From Yoonia sp. GPGPB17 (GTDB taxonomy: Bacteria; Pseudomonadota; Alphaproteobacteria; Rhodobacterales; Rhodobacteraceae), in the NCBI RefSeq assembly GCF_037892195.1, contig NZ_JATACI010000002.1:1674001-1738000 (forward strand): a stretch of DNA of 64,000 bases, in the 5' to 3' direction. The notes below the pieces were generated by a model, which saw nothing but the letters and a program-made list of their open reading frames with translations, made no database searches and was not told the origin of the DNA. Each line of letters opens with the position of its first letter. Position 1 is the stretch's first letter. A program made the position numbers and the translations under genes. Positions 45,882-55,194 of the stretch are shown here, piece after piece.

Positions 45882-47370
45882 CGTGTTCCACGAACTGACC
45901 CGGATAGCGGGCCGCCCACTCCGCCAGAAACTCCGCGACTTCAGGCTCTCCGGCCAATTCTATCGCGCGCCGGGGCAATGCGACACCTTCTTGCAAGGCA
46001 AGTTCGAGACACCCCAGATAGTCGCGCCCAGCACGATTGGGATTGTTCTCTGATCCGTGAATGACGGTCGACAGCAGGGTCCCGCCATAGCCGTTCACAT
46101 GCCCCAAATCAGGTTTGAGGTGCAGAAAAAAGCGCATCACCTCTGGCAATCCCTCCCACCCGGCGGTTTGCACCGGGGTCACACCCATCTCATCCGGCAT
46201 ATTCCACGGCATGCCTAAAGCGACAAGCGCCTGCACATGGGGCAGTTTACCCGGCAGGTGTAAGATGTCTCTTACGATGTTTGCGTATGGTTTGGGCAGC
46301 GCCGATACATCCAACGATACGCCTGAGTCAACATCACCTACGGCGGCCCGCGCCAACTTCTCTTCAATTTCAGTCAAAGGCTCTGAGGCCAACATGCCCG
46401 CCAAAGCATCATGACCAAAGACCCGCGCACAGGCATAGGGTGTGACCCCACCGCGAACGATGCTTTGGTCGGCGCCATGCTCCAGCAGAAGTGCGCAGAC
46501 CTCAGCCGAGCACAGCCTGATCGCCGCATGATGCAAGGCGGTCATCCCGCCATTGTCTTCATTGGGGTCAGCGCCCGCAGCAAGAAGCAGCTTCACCATC
46601 TCCGCATCATCAGCATCCATCGCCCGCAAAAGTGCATTCGTTCCCGTCGGATTGGCGCCCGCAGCCAGCAGCATCCTGACGCCCTTGGCATGCCCAAGTT
46701 CTGTCGCATGATAGAGGCTTTCATTGTCATTCGGATCAGCCCCCTGATCCAGAAGCCACTGTGCCATAGGCAGGTTCCCCACATGGCCAATCGCTCCGTA
46801 GAGTGCAGAGAGCATGTGATCGCTGCCCGGCTCGGCAGACATGCCGTCATTCACGTCCGCGCCATTGGCCACCAAAAGCGCTGCAATGGCGCACATATCA
46901 TCCTCTTTATCAGGCCAAACGCGCAGCATTGGCGAATAGGTCAGATGTAGGATCGGCGTCTTGCCACCCCAGCTTTGGGTCGCCGCATCAGGGTTCTGGC
47001 GCAAAGCAGCTTGCACAGCTGGCAAATCATAGAGGGCAACCTGCAAGCCGAATTCACCATCGGCCAAATCAGAGTTATCCGCAATGATCTGGCGGGCGAC
47101 TTGCGCCTGCCCATGGGCCAGTGCGATCTTGAGCCGTTGCAACTTGGCAGCGCGGTCCATGCCCCGCAACTCGACAGATGTTTTCAGCGAGGGCCAACTC
47201 GCAAAACTATGCTCTCTTGCGATCACATGCAGAAAATCGGCCCGTTTGAGCGCCCCCGTACGTCGTAGCCGCACCAGTTCAATGCGTTCAATCGCCGCGC
47301 GCTCTCCGCGTTCGTAAGATTTTTGAAGGGTTTTTGCCTGCCTGCGCAGGTCATCCAAAGGATGTGTCAT
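45871..47370 (-). CDS. Ankyrin-repeat protein
   Basis: 499 residues from ATG 47370 (MTHPLDDLRRQAKTLQKSYERGERAAIERI). The N-terminal 75 residues form helices with a conserved ADFLHVIAREHSFASWPSLKT motif often found before bacterial ankyrin repeats. Repeats follow from about residue 85, including LLVANGADVNDG, WLLDQGADPNDNESLYHATELGHAKGVRMLLAAGANPTG, KLLLAAGADPNEDNGGMTALHHAAIRLCSAEVCALLLEHGADQ and HLKPDLGHVNGYGGTLL. Probably cytoplasmic and protein-binding. It is cotranscribed with a small phosphatase, which may be a functional partner. Confidence 0.85.
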   Translation of the reverse strand: MTHPLDDLRRQAKTLQKSYERGERAAIERIELVRLRRTGALKRADFLHVIAREHSFASWPSLKTSVELRGMDRAAKLQRLKIALAHGQAQVARQIIADNSDLADGEFGLQVALYDLPAVQAALRQNPDAATQSWGGKTPILHLTYSPMLRVWPDKEDDMCAIAALLVANGADVNDGMSAEPGSDHMLSALYGAIGHVGNLPMAQWLLDQGADPNDNESLYHATELGHAKGVRMLLAAGANPTGTNALLRAMDADDAEMVKLLLAAGADPNEDNGGMTALHHAAIRLCSAEVCALLLEHGADQSIVRGGVTPYACARVFGHDALAGMLASEPLTEIEEKLARAAVGDVDSGVSLDVSALPKPYANIVRDILHLPGKLPHVQALVALGMPWNMPDEMGVTPVQTAGWEGLPEVMRFFLHLKPDLGHVNGYGGTLLSTVIHGSENNPNRAGRDYLGCLELALQEGVALPRRAIELAGEPEVAEFLAEWAARYPGQFVEHGVA

Positions 47371-47649
47371 TGGCTTCCTCACCAGATACGCCCCTTGGTT
47401 CGCTTCACGGAGGCAAATGAGAAAGACCACAGATGTGGGTCTTCAAGGTCGCTATTGGGTGCGTCACGCTTTCCGCGAACCAGGATGCTGCCCAACGCAG
47501 CGCCTTCAAATTACCCAAGCGGCGCGTCTTACGCAACCGCCTGCCCGCCACCTTTGCTTTCAACATGCGTTGGACGGTTTGATAAGGTAGACCTCTGGCA
47601 TCACTGCCCCTAGTCTGACGCAACGCCCGAATCCCAATCCAAGGCCCCC
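47371..47649. other. Intergenic region upstream of dnaX and the ankyrin gene
   Basis: 279 bases between divergent genes. It should hold promoters for both, but I see no convincing -35/-10 pair. An imperfect hairpin of AAGACC and GGTCTT arms lies near 47412-47444. Open frames here show no protein similarity or codon pattern that would support a gene. Confidence 0.4.
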
Positions 47650-49395
47650 ATGACTGATCAGCCGCAATACCAAGTACTTGCCCGCAAATACCGGCCCGAA
47701 ACCTTTGCCGATATGGTGGGCCAGGACGCGATGGTGCGGACGTTGAAGAACGCGTTCGAAGCAGACCGGATCGCGCAGGCTTTTATCATGACCGGCATCC
47801 GTGGCACCGGCAAAACAACAACCGCACGCATCATCGCCAAGGGCATGAACTGCATTGGCCCAGATGGCAAAGGTGGGCCTACGACAGAGCCTTGTGGTGA
47901 ATGCGAACATTGCGTTGCCATCATGGAAGGCCGCCATGTCGATGTGATGGAAATGGACGCCGCCTCTCGGACCGGCGTCGGCGATATTCGCGAGATTATT
48001 GACTCTGTGCACTACAGGGCGGCCTCGGCCCGGTTCAAAATCTACATCATCGATGAAGTGCACATGCTGTCAAAGAACGCTTTCAACGCGCTGTTGAAGA
48101 CGCTGGAAGAGCCACCAGAGCATGTGAAGTTCATCTTTGCGACAACAGAGATTCGGCAAGTACCGGTGACCGTCCTGTCGCGGTGCCAACGCTTTGATTT
48201 GCGTCGGATCGAGCCGGAAACCCAGATTGCGCTGCTGCGCAAGATCGCCACGGCAGAGGGCGCTGAGATCACGGATGAGGCGCTTGCTCTGATCACCCGT
48301 GCTGCCGAAGGCTCTGCGCGCGATGCCCAATCACTATTGGATCAGGCCATCAGCCATGGCGCAGGAGAGACCACCGCTGATCAGGTCCGCGCCATGCTTG
48401 GCCTCGCGGATCGTGGTCGTGTGCTGGACCTCTTTGATATGATCCTGCGGGGCGAAGCTGCTGCTGCTCTGACTGAGCTTTCGGGTCAATATGCTGATGG
48501 GGCCGACCCCATGGCGGTGCTGCGTGATCTGGCAGAGGTGTGCCACTGGATCAGCGTGATCAAGATCACACCAGAGGCCGCTGAAGATCCCACCATCAGC
48601 CCCGATGAACGCACGCGCGGTCAGGCGATGGCCGCTGATCTGCAAATGCGCGTACTATCGCGGATGTGGCAGATGCTGCTGAAAGCGCTGGACGAAGTTG
48701 CCATGGCCCCCAACGCGATGATGGCCGCCGAAATGGCCGTGATCCGGCTGACCCATGTCGCCGACCTGCCAAGCCCCGAAGAACTGGTGCGCAAACTGCA
48801 AGATGCCACGCCACCACCCGGCGGGCCATCCGGCGGCAGACCTGCGCCGCAAGCAGGCAGCACAACCGCGATGAGCAACACCCCTGCCCCGACGCATTCT
48901 GGCCCGACCGGACCCTCCGCATCAGGCGCACAAACTGCGGTGGCCCTGCAAACCGATGCATTGCAACACTATGCCCGCTTCGAAGATGTGGTCGAACTGA
49001 TCCGCACCCATCGCGATGTGAAACTGCTGGTCGAGGTCGAAACCGGGCTGCGCCTTGTCAGCTATCAACCTGGCCGCATCGAAGTGAACCCGACCCCGGA
49101 CGCGGCCCGCGATCTGGTTGGTCGGCTCGGGGCGCGGCTGCAAGCTTGGACAGGCAATCGTTGGGCAATCAGCGTCGCCGAAGGCGGCGGGCCTACAATT
49201 GCCGAAACACGGGACGCTGCTGAAAACGCACTGCTGCAAGAGGCGCAGGAACATCCACTGGTCAAAGCCGTGATTGCCACCTTCCCAAAGGCAAAGATCA
49301 CCGAAATCAGAACAGAGGCCGAGAAAGAACAGCACGCATTGGCAGATGCGCTGCCCGAAGTGGATGATGAATGGGACCCGTTCGACGAAGACTAA
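47650..49395 (+). CDS. dnaX: DNA polymerase III subunit gamma/tau
   Basis: 581 residues. YQVLARKYRPETFADMVGQDAMVRTLKNAF, Walker A GIRGTGKTTTARIIAKGMNC, zinc-binding cysteines in CGECEHCVAIMEGRHVDVMEMDAAS, Walker B IYIIDEVHMLSKNAFNALLKTLEEPPEHVKFIFATTE and SRCQRFDLRRI identify the clamp-loader ATPase. A Pro/Gly/Ser-rich linker (about residues 395-425) leads to the tau C-terminal region that contacts polymerase. No A-rich slippery site for a shorter gamma form is evident. It heads the dnaX-ybaB-recR replication and repair operon. Confidence 0.95.
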   Translation: MTDQPQYQVLARKYRPETFADMVGQDAMVRTLKNAFEADRIAQAFIMTGIRGTGKTTTARIIAKGMNCIGPDGKGGPTTEPCGECEHCVAIMEGRHVDVMEMDAASRTGVGDIREIIDSVHYRAASARFKIYIIDEVHMLSKNAFNALLKTLEEPPEHVKFIFATTEIRQVPVTVLSRCQRFDLRRIEPETQIALLRKIATAEGAEITDEALALITRAAEGSARDAQSLLDQAISHGAGETTADQVRAMLGLADRGRVLDLFDMILRGEAAAALTELSGQYADGADPMAVLRDLAEVCHWISVIKITPEAAEDPTISPDERTRGQAMAADLQMRVLSRMWQMLLKALDEVAMAPNAMMAAEMAVIRLTHVADLPSPEELVRKLQDATPPPGGPSGGRPAPQAGSTTAMSNTPAPTHSGPTGPSASGAQTAVALQTDALQHYARFEDVVELIRTHRDVKLLVEVETGLRLVSYQPGRIEVNPTPDAARDLVGRLGARLQAWTGNRWAISVAEGGGPTIAETRDAAENALLQEAQEHPLVKAVIATFPKAKITEIRTEAEKEQHALADALPEVDDEWDPFDED

Positions 49396-49772
49396 TCTGG
49401 GCAGCGCTCCTTGTTACCCCTGCACCGGCATGGGCCGAGGTCTGTGACAAGGAACGTCCCAACTGGTCCGGCGATCCGGTCACTGCTTTTGGTGAACTGA
49501 TCTACCTGTTGCAAACGCCAGTCGTTCTGCTCCTTATTGTTGCAACGGCTTTGGCGGTGCGGTTCCGCAGTGAATGGGGCGGATTGGCCGTCGTGGTTGG
49601 CTGGAGCCTATCCACATTTCTTGCGACCGGCTGGGGTGACTTTGGCGACATCAGAGCAGCAGCTATGGCCGAGGGATGCGTCGGAAATTCCGCACTCTTC
49701 ATCGTCTTTGCCGCACTGGTGTGTGTCGGCGTCGTGCTTTACACTGCGCCATTGAAACGGGACAATAAATAA
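49371..49772 (+). CDS. Small membrane protein of unknown function within the dnaX-recR operon
   Basis: 133 residues from ATG 49371, overlapping the end of dnaX by 25 bases. MGPVRRRLIWAALLVTPAPAWA-EVC is a signal peptide. The mature part has three membrane spans (LLQTPVVLLLIVATALAVRF, LAVVVGWSLSTFLATGWG, ALFIVFAALVCVGVVLYTA) and two cysteines (CDKERP, EGCVGNS) that could form a disulfide. No family recognised. It is followed 13 bases later by ybaB. Confidence 0.72.
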   Translation: MGPVRRRLIWAALLVTPAPAWAEVCDKERPNWSGDPVTAFGELIYLLQTPVVLLLIVATALAVRFRSEWGGLAVVVGWSLSTFLATGWGDFGDIRAAAMAEGCVGNSALFIVFAALVCVGVVLYTAPLKRDNK

Positions 49773-49785
49773 GGAGATCAGTAAC

Positions 49786-50130
49786 ATGCTCAAAGGACTT
49801 GGCGGCCTTGGTGATATGGCCAAGATGATGAAGCAAGCACAGGAAATGCAGGGCAAGATGGCCCAGATGCAGGAAGACCTTGAAAACATCATGGTCGAAG
49901 GTGTGAGTGGCGCTGGTCTGGTCAAGGCGACGGCGACCGCTAAGGGCGAGCTCAAAGGCCTCGATATTGATCCATCCATCTTCAACGGTGACGACAAAGA
50001 AGTGGTCGAAGACCTGATTTTGGCAGCGATCAAGGATGCGCAGAGCAAAGCGACCGAACGCGCGCAGGAAGAGATGAGCAAGATGACCGAAGGGCTTGGC
50101 CTACCTCCGGGTATGAACTTGCCCTTCTAA
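49786..50130 (+). CDS. ybaB: YbaB/EbfC nucleoid-associated protein
   Basis: 114 residues. [33 protein letters not shown] (long dimerising helix), the strand region [18 protein letters not shown] and [35 protein letters not shown] are typical. It binds DNA as a dimer and is almost always found between dnaX and recR. GGAG lies just upstream of the ATG. Confidence 0.95.
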   Translation: MLKGLGGLGDMAKMMKQAQEMQGKMAQMQEDLENIMVEGVSGAGLVKATATAKGELKGLDIDPSIFNGDDKEVVEDLILAAIKDAQSKATERAQEEMSKMTEGLGLPPGMNLPF

Positions 50131-50140
50131 GCAGCAAAGA

Positions 50141-50734
50141 ATGACAAACGGCACCGAAGACCTCGATAATCTGATCACGCTGATGGCCAAACTGCCGGGG
50201 CTGGGGCCGCGTTCGGCACGACGCGCCGTGCTGCACCTGATCAAGAAACGGTCTCTGGTTCTGCTGCCGCTGGCTGATGCAATGCAGCGTGTCGGTGCAA
50301 CAGTCCGCGAATGCCTGAACTGTGGCAATGTCTGTACGACCGATATCTGTGATATCTGCAGTGCGGAAAAGCGCGCCACGGGCCAGATCGCCGTGGTTGA
50401 AGATGTGGCCGATCTTTGGGCAATGGAACGCGCGCAGGTCTTTCAGGGACGCTATCATGTGCTTGGCGGCACACTGTCGGCGCTTGACGCGATCGGCCCG
50501 GATGAGCTGCGCATCCCCAAGCTGATTGATCGCATTAAGATTGAGAATGTCACCGAGGTGATCCTTGCGCTGGGTGCTACAATTGACGGCCAAACCACAG
50601 CCCACTACATCGCAGACCAACTGCCTGGCATCAGCGTGACATCGCTTGCACAAGGCGTGCCCATCGGGGGCGAGTTGGACTACCTTGATGATGGCACCAT
50701 TACTGCCGCTCTCAATGCGCGCAAAGCGCTTTGA
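50141..50734 (+). CDS. recR: Recombination protein RecR
   Basis: 197 residues. A helix-hairpin-helix ([17 protein letters not shown]), the zinc finger C58-x2-C61-x3-C65...C70-x2-C73 ([17 protein letters not shown]) and a Toprim domain ([28 protein letters not shown] and [14 protein letters not shown]) appear in the usual order. With RecO and RecF it loads RecA onto gapped DNA. The ATG lies ten bases after ybaB. Confidence 0.95.
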   Translation: MTNGTEDLDNLITLMAKLPGLGPRSARRAVLHLIKKRSLVLLPLADAMQRVGATVRECLNCGNVCTTDICDICSAEKRATGQIAVVEDVADLWAMERAQVFQGRYHVLGGTLSALDAIGPDELRIPKLIDRIKIENVTEVILALGATIDGQTTAHYIADQLPGISVTSLAQGVPIGGELDYLDDGTITAALNARKAL

Positions 50735-50830
50735 CACACAGGTCCGTTATCAAGATGTTGCCATATCTTCGCACAGGGCTTGCCCCAATCAGCCAATACG
50801 CGGACACTGTAACGAGGGGTCTTACCTGAA

Positions 50831-52114
50831 ATGACAAATGATCGACGCCAAGAAGACTTTGCACAACGGCTGAGCCGTATCTCAAAAGAGCGCGGCGGAG
50901 GGGCAGAGCCGGACCCAGCCGGGCGCGATGTTTCAGACTTTGACTACAACGTCCCGCGCGAAGCGCACCCTGTGCGCAACGGTATCATCTGGGTTGTTGC
51001 TCTCGCAGCCCTTGGCGCAGGCGGCTTTTACGGCTGGCAAGCGCTGCCACCAGATCTCAAGGCGTTGATATCGGGCGACGGAGTGGATGATGCGACGCTC
51101 CCCCCTGAAGAGATCATTGCGACGGACACCATGTCCGATGAGGGGCCAGTATTCGCGTCTCCCGCTATTGCGCATAGTGGGGCCGACCCGCTCGTCTTGA
51201 GCGATATTGTAACGCAGGTCAGCCTGCCGACCGAAAACACGGCCACCGGCGATATTGTACCCATCAGCCGCAACGACCAATGTAATCTACGCGACCCGGC
51301 CGCTGGTGAGAAGGTCATGGGCGTGCGCATTGAAAACGCCCTGTTACCTGCACCGCTGCACGCCTTTTCCGATGAACAGCTGGTGGATCAGTTACTCGAA
51401 AATGTCACAGCTGTGACCCAGCAGGGCGCCGATCCCATTGCCGACATGACCCTTAGCGGCGAAAAGACCGTACTTGATGTGTTTGTCACAGATACATCCG
51501 CCCCGATTTACCTTGTGCTGCAAAATATAGGGCCGGGCATCGTTTGGAACCTAAACGCTGGCCCTGGGGTCGAGATCGCACATGTGGCCCTTATCGGGTC
51601 AGATTTTTCCGGCGTGGCCAATCTGCCCGGCACTGCGACAACCGAAGCGCTGCTGGTCAGCGATTTCCTGCCTCCCCATCAATATGGGGCGGATGACATC
51701 CCGCGTGACTGCATGATCCGCCCCTGGCGCAGGCCACAACCCGAATGGATCGGGTCACGAAAATCCGAAGCTGGCAGTCTGCGATATCAGAACCTGATGT
51801 ATTCTTACACCAAAGGATACGAAGCCTATGACCGCTGGTACACACAAACGCTTGGCGTCAACGCAAGCGCCAACACCATCACAGCACGCGATGCCGCACA
51901 TGTGTTGCTCGGGCCCAAACCCGATGCGCCCTTTGACTATAGCCCTTTGGCTGGGCAAGACATTCGCATGGCAGAAACAGATCATTTGATGACGGGTGAT
52001 TTCACGACTCGCACGGCCGCAGTCACCCAATTGCAACAAACGCTATTGCGTGCGGCCGCTGGCGGTGATCTCACGGCCCTCGACCCACCCGCAATGGAAA
52101 GGAATAGCCGATGA
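50831..52114 (+). CDS. Membrane-anchored protein of unknown function, first of a pair
   Basis: 427 residues. A basic N-terminal tail (MTNDRRQEDFAQRLSRISKER) is followed by one membrane span (NGIIWVVALAALGAGGFYGW, about residues 50-70) and a long periplasmic part with few recognisable motifs: DQCNLRDPAAGEKVMGVRIENALLPAPL, VLDVFVTDTSAPIYLVLQNIGPGIVWNL and a Tyr-rich RYQNLMYSYTKGYEAYDRWYTQTLG. I do not recognise a family. It overlaps the next gene by four bases (ATGA), and both have one N-terminal membrane anchor, suggesting a two-protein envelope complex. Confidence 0.7.
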   Translation: MTNDRRQEDFAQRLSRISKERGGGAEPDPAGRDVSDFDYNVPREAHPVRNGIIWVVALAALGAGGFYGWQALPPDLKALISGDGVDDATLPPEEIIATDTMSDEGPVFASPAIAHSGADPLVLSDIVTQVSLPTENTATGDIVPISRNDQCNLRDPAAGEKVMGVRIENALLPAPLHAFSDEQLVDQLLENVTAVTQQGADPIADMTLSGEKTVLDVFVTDTSAPIYLVLQNIGPGIVWNLNAGPGVEIAHVALIGSDFSGVANLPGTATTEALLVSDFLPPHQYGADDIPRDCMIRPWRRPQPEWIGSRKSEAGSLRYQNLMYSYTKGYEAYDRWYTQTLGVNASANTITARDAAHVLLGPKPDAPFDYSPLAGQDIRMAETDHLMTGDFTTRTAAVTQLQQTLLRAAAGGDLTALDPPAMERNSR

Positions 52115-52950
52115 AACGGGGGTATCTTTCCTTTGTTGTCTTTCTGGTGATCCTAATCGGGCCAGTGATCGCTCTGAACTTTGGCGGAACCAATACTCTT
52201 GGGTGGTTGGGCGAGCGCACCGCAGCTTTCACCCCGCAACCGCCAACTAGTGCGCAGGAAATCGCAGCCGAACCAACGCCGGAAGATCCTTTTCAATGGC
52301 TTAGCGACAGGCCCGCTGTGCGGGAGGTTTTCATCCCGGATGAATTGACGGCAGCGCGCTACATCGGTGTCGAAAAGATCATCCGCCACGAGGAACTGCT
52401 GGTGTTCGGAGAGGCGCAGCCCGCCGACAATTTGCGCGAACTCTATGCCGCGGCCCGTGCGCCCGCACAATTGATTGAGTATTGCGCGGATATCCTGGCA
52501 ACAATTGGCACCTCATGCGATGTGATCCGTACTGAGGCACGCGAGAACCGTGAAGGGAAATGGGTACTGGACGGCCATCTTGCCTACATCCCCATTGCGG
52601 ACCTTGGCACCCCGGAAACTGTTGCGAACGGACAGTTGATCAGCACGAAGGCCATGCTTCCGTTTGAGGGTGACCTGCGCCCGCCGAATGATGCGCAAAC
52701 ACGCACTGACATGTTGCAACGCGCGCAATCGGTTTGTGACAGGCTGCGTGCGCAATTGGGAAACTGTGTGCTGACCCTTGTGGCATTTGACTTACAAGAG
52801 TTGTGGATCACCGACCTTGAGGCACTGCCCGCCGGGACAAACCCTCAACGCCTCACCGCTACAGCAGAGTTTACAGTATATGCGGATCCGGCACAGTTAG
52901 ATGACACCGCCTTTGCCGATCTGGTCGCGTCACTTATGAACGCCACTTAA
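52111..52950 (+). CDS. Membrane-anchored protein of unknown function, second of a pair
   Basis: 279 residues. MKRGYLSFVVFLVILIGPVIALNFGG is an N-terminal anchor or uncleaved signal. The periplasmic part includes FIPDELTAARYIGVEKIIRHEELLVFGEAQPADNLRELY and several cysteines (EYCADILATIGTSCDVIRTEA, QSVCDRLRAQLGNCVLTLV) that could form disulfides. No family recognised. It starts inside the last codons of the 427-residue protein and is probably its partner. Confidence 0.7.
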   Translation: MKRGYLSFVVFLVILIGPVIALNFGGTNTLGWLGERTAAFTPQPPTSAQEIAAEPTPEDPFQWLSDRPAVREVFIPDELTAARYIGVEKIIRHEELLVFGEAQPADNLRELYAAARAPAQLIEYCADILATIGTSCDVIRTEARENREGKWVLDGHLAYIPIADLGTPETVANGQLISTKAMLPFEGDLRPPNDAQTRTDMLQRAQSVCDRLRAQLGNCVLTLVAFDLQELWITDLEALPAGTNPQRLTATAEFTVYADPAQLDDTAFADLVASLMNAT

Positions 52951-52987
52951 ATTCTTAAGGCCGATGGCCCCGCATGAGGAGGATATG

Positions 52988-53608
52988 ATGGCTGACCCAT
53001 CGTTCTGGGACAAAGCCGCAAAGAAATATGCGGCTTCGCCCATCAAGGATATGGCAGCATATGAAGAGACGCTGGGTCGGACGCGGCATTACCTTGAGCG
53101 CACTGACCATTTGCTTGAGGTCGGATGCGGCACTGGCACGACAGCGCTGACGCTAGCAGGTGCGGTAAGGCAGGTTACAGCGACCGATTTGTCGGGCAAA
53201 ATGCTTGAAATTGCGAAGGGCAAGCTTGCAGACAGGGGTGTAGCAAACGTCCGCTTTCAGCAATGCAAGATCACCGAACCCCTCAACAATGCACCTTTTG
53301 ACGCAATCTGCGCCTTCAGTATTTTGCATTTGGTCGATGATCTGCCAGCAACGCTGTCTCATCTCTACAGCCAGTTGAAACCTGGCGGCTACGTCATCTC
53401 AAAAACAGCCTGCCTACACGACATGAATATGTTCATTCCGCCCATGATCAAACTCATGAAGGTCTTTGGCAAAGCGCCGCATGTTCTGTTGTTTGATGCG
53501 GCAACACTTGAAAATGCGTTCCGCGATGCCGGGCTTGAGGTCGTCGAAACCGGATACTTTGGAAAGAACAGATCAGCACGTTTTATCGTTGCGCAGCGCC
53601 CCGGGTAA
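52988..53608 (+). CDS. Class I SAM-dependent methyltransferase
   Basis: 206 residues from ATG 52988, with GAGGAG six bases upstream; ATGs at 52985 and 52964 are possible. HLLEVGCGTGTTALTLAGAVRQVTATDLSGKMLEIA (SAM motifs I and II) and DAICAFSILHLVDDLPATLSHLYSQLKPGGYVISKT are typical of a UbiE-like methyltransferase. The substrate is not evident; C-terminal residues FGKAPHVLLFDAATLENAFRDAGLEVVETGYFGKNRSARFIVAQ resemble those of small-molecule methyltransferases. Confidence 0.85.
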   Translation: MADPSFWDKAAKKYAASPIKDMAAYEETLGRTRHYLERTDHLLEVGCGTGTTALTLAGAVRQVTATDLSGKMLEIAKGKLADRGVANVRFQQCKITEPLNNAPFDAICAFSILHLVDDLPATLSHLYSQLKPGGYVISKTACLHDMNMFIPPMIKLMKVFGKAPHVLLFDAATLENAFRDAGLEVVETGYFGKNRSARFIVAQRPG

Positions 53609-53616
53609 ACGAAAGA

Positions 53617-53640
53617 GGGCGCCCTCAGTGGACGCCCTAT
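53617..53640. terminator. Hairpin between convergent genes (weak)
   Basis: AGGGCG and CGCCCT arms with an 11-base loop lie just after the methyltransferase stop and before the convergent trcR stop. There is no T run, so termination is uncertain. Confidence 0.35.
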
Positions 53641-53659
53641 TCACAGCGTAGTGACTGAC

Positions 53660-54415
53660 CTAGTCCTTGCTCTCATCATCGTCGGGCAGATTGAAAAAGC
53701 TGTCCGCATCGGCAACGTCACGATCATCGGTTTCTTCTTCGCCTTCTTCATCACGCGGATCGTTCAAACTGAACGTCTCAAGCCCGGCCATTGCACTTGG
53801 CATTTTGGGTTCAGCCGGCATGCCCAGTGACTGTTCGGTGCTGACCAGTTTGCGACGCTCGTCATCTGACATGACGGCGCCTTCTTTTTCTTTCTTGGCG
53901 TTGGCTTTTTGCACAGCGGCGTCGAGTTCAGACTGCTTACACAGGCCCAAAGCCACCGGATCAATCGGTTCGATGTTGTTGATGTTCCAGTGTGTCCGCT
54001 CGCGGATCGCCTGAATGGTCGGTTTGGTTGTACCGACCAGTTTGGAAATCTGACCATCTGACAGCTCCGGATGGAACTTGACCAACCAATAGATCGAAGC
54101 GGGCCGATCCTGACGCTTGGACAGGGGCGTATACCGCGGACCACGGCGCTTTTCTTCGTAAGCAGCAGCAGCATAGAATTTCAGCTTCAGCTTGTGCAGC
54201 GGGTTGGCCTCGGCCTTGTCGATCTCTTCCTGGGTCAACTGGTTGTTGGCGATAGGATCAAACCCCTTCACGCCCGTCGCAACGTCCCCATCGGCAATGC
54301 CCTGTACTTCCAGCTCGTGAAAGCCGCAGAAATCGGCAATCTGCTTAAAGGTCAAAGTGGTGTTATCGCAAAGCCAGACCGCGGTGGCTTTGGCCATAAT
54401 CGGTTTATCGGACAT
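53660..54415 (-). CDS. trcR: TrcR-type transcriptional regulator (DUF1013)
   Basis: 251 residues. MSDKPIMAKATAVWLCDNTTLTFKQIADFCGFHELEVQGIADGDVATGVKGFDPI and RPASIYWLVKFHPELSDGQISKLVGTTKPTIQAIRERTHWNINNIEPIDPVALGLCKQSELDAAV are the two helix-turn-helix-like halves of DUF1013, known as TrcR in cell-cycle work on Caulobacter. The acidic C-terminal tail (DDRDVADADSFFNLPDDDESKD) is variable. The family is restricted to Alphaproteobacteria, which supports the taxonomic call. Confidence 0.88.
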   Translation of the reverse strand: MSDKPIMAKATAVWLCDNTTLTFKQIADFCGFHELEVQGIADGDVATGVKGFDPIANNQLTQEEIDKAEANPLHKLKLKFYAAAAYEEKRRGPRYTPLSKRQDRPASIYWLVKFHPELSDGQISKLVGTTKPTIQAIRERTHWNINNIEPIDPVALGLCKQSELDAAVQKANAKKEKEGAVMSDDERRKLVSTEQSLGMPAEPKMPSAMAGLETFSLNDPRDEEGEEETDDRDVADADSFFNLPDDDESKD

Positions 54416-54551
54416 CTTTCATCTCCATCATATCAACAGACAAGCCTCTCCTGCGCCCTTGAACTGGGCAGACTGCGGTGGCAGCCGGGTTCGCATTGTC
54501 GAGGAACTTGGGGCGTATATAGTGACGCATATGAAATTTGGAAAGATCAAA

Positions 54552-55181
54552 ATGCATCGTGTGTTTGCACTGTTGGGCCTAATGGCATCACCGCTTTCGG
54601 CGCAGGATCGCGCAGGCGACTTTGACTACTACGTCATGTCACTGTCGTGGTCGGCCAACTGGTGTGCTTTGGAAGGCGACGCGCGCAATTCACCCCAATG
54701 CGACCCCTCAGCGGAATTCGGCTGGATATTGCATGGGCTCTGGCCGCAATACGAACGTGGTTACCCCGCCAACTGTACAACAAGCAAACGACCACCCAGC
54801 CGCAGCGATACCAGTGCTATGGCAGACATCATGGGTACATCAGGGCTGGCATGGCACCAATGGCGCAAGCATGGGGTGTGCTCGGGGCTATCTTCTGACG
54901 ATTACTACGCCCTGTCGCGCGCAGCCTATGGCCGGATTACGCGGCCCGCCGTGTTGCGCTCATTGACGACAGAGGTGACGCTTCCAGCGTCCTTGATCGA
55001 AGAGGCATTTCTGGAAGACAACCCAAGCCTAGAGGCCGATCAGATCACGATCACCTGCAAATCCGGTTATATTCAAGAGGCGCGTATCTGCCTGACCCGC
55101 GATCTGGAATTCCGTGATTGTGGGCAAGATGTGATCCGCGATTGCACAATGACGAACGCGCAATTCGATCCAATGCGATGA
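54552..55181 (+). CDS. Secreted ribonuclease T2 family protein
   Basis: 209 residues from ATG 54552, preceded by GGAAAG; an ATG at 54531 is possible. MHRVFALLGLMASPLSA-QDR is a signal peptide. YYVMSLSWSANWCAL, the first active-site segment ILHGLWPQYERG and the second HQWRKHGVCSGL contain the two catalytic histidines. It probably degrades RNA in the periplasm for phosphate and nucleoside scavenging. Six or more cysteines suggest disulfides. Transcribed divergently from trcR. Confidence 0.9.
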   Translation: MHRVFALLGLMASPLSAQDRAGDFDYYVMSLSWSANWCALEGDARNSPQCDPSAEFGWILHGLWPQYERGYPANCTTSKRPPSRSDTSAMADIMGTSGLAWHQWRKHGVCSGLSSDDYYALSRAAYGRITRPAVLRSLTTEVTLPASLIEEAFLEDNPSLEADQITITCKSGYIQEARICLTRDLEFRDCGQDVIRDCTMTNAQFDPMR

Positions 55182-55194
55182 TTCTGGAAACGAC

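Noticed and set aside
47405..47623. 72-residue minus-strand frame upstream of dnaX
   Set aside because: Basic, low-complexity translation with no ribosome-binding site or similarity; probably chance.
47650..49395. Programmed frameshift in dnaX producing gamma
   Set aside because: No A-rich slippery heptamer is seen in the linker region; one continuous tau-like frame explains the gene.
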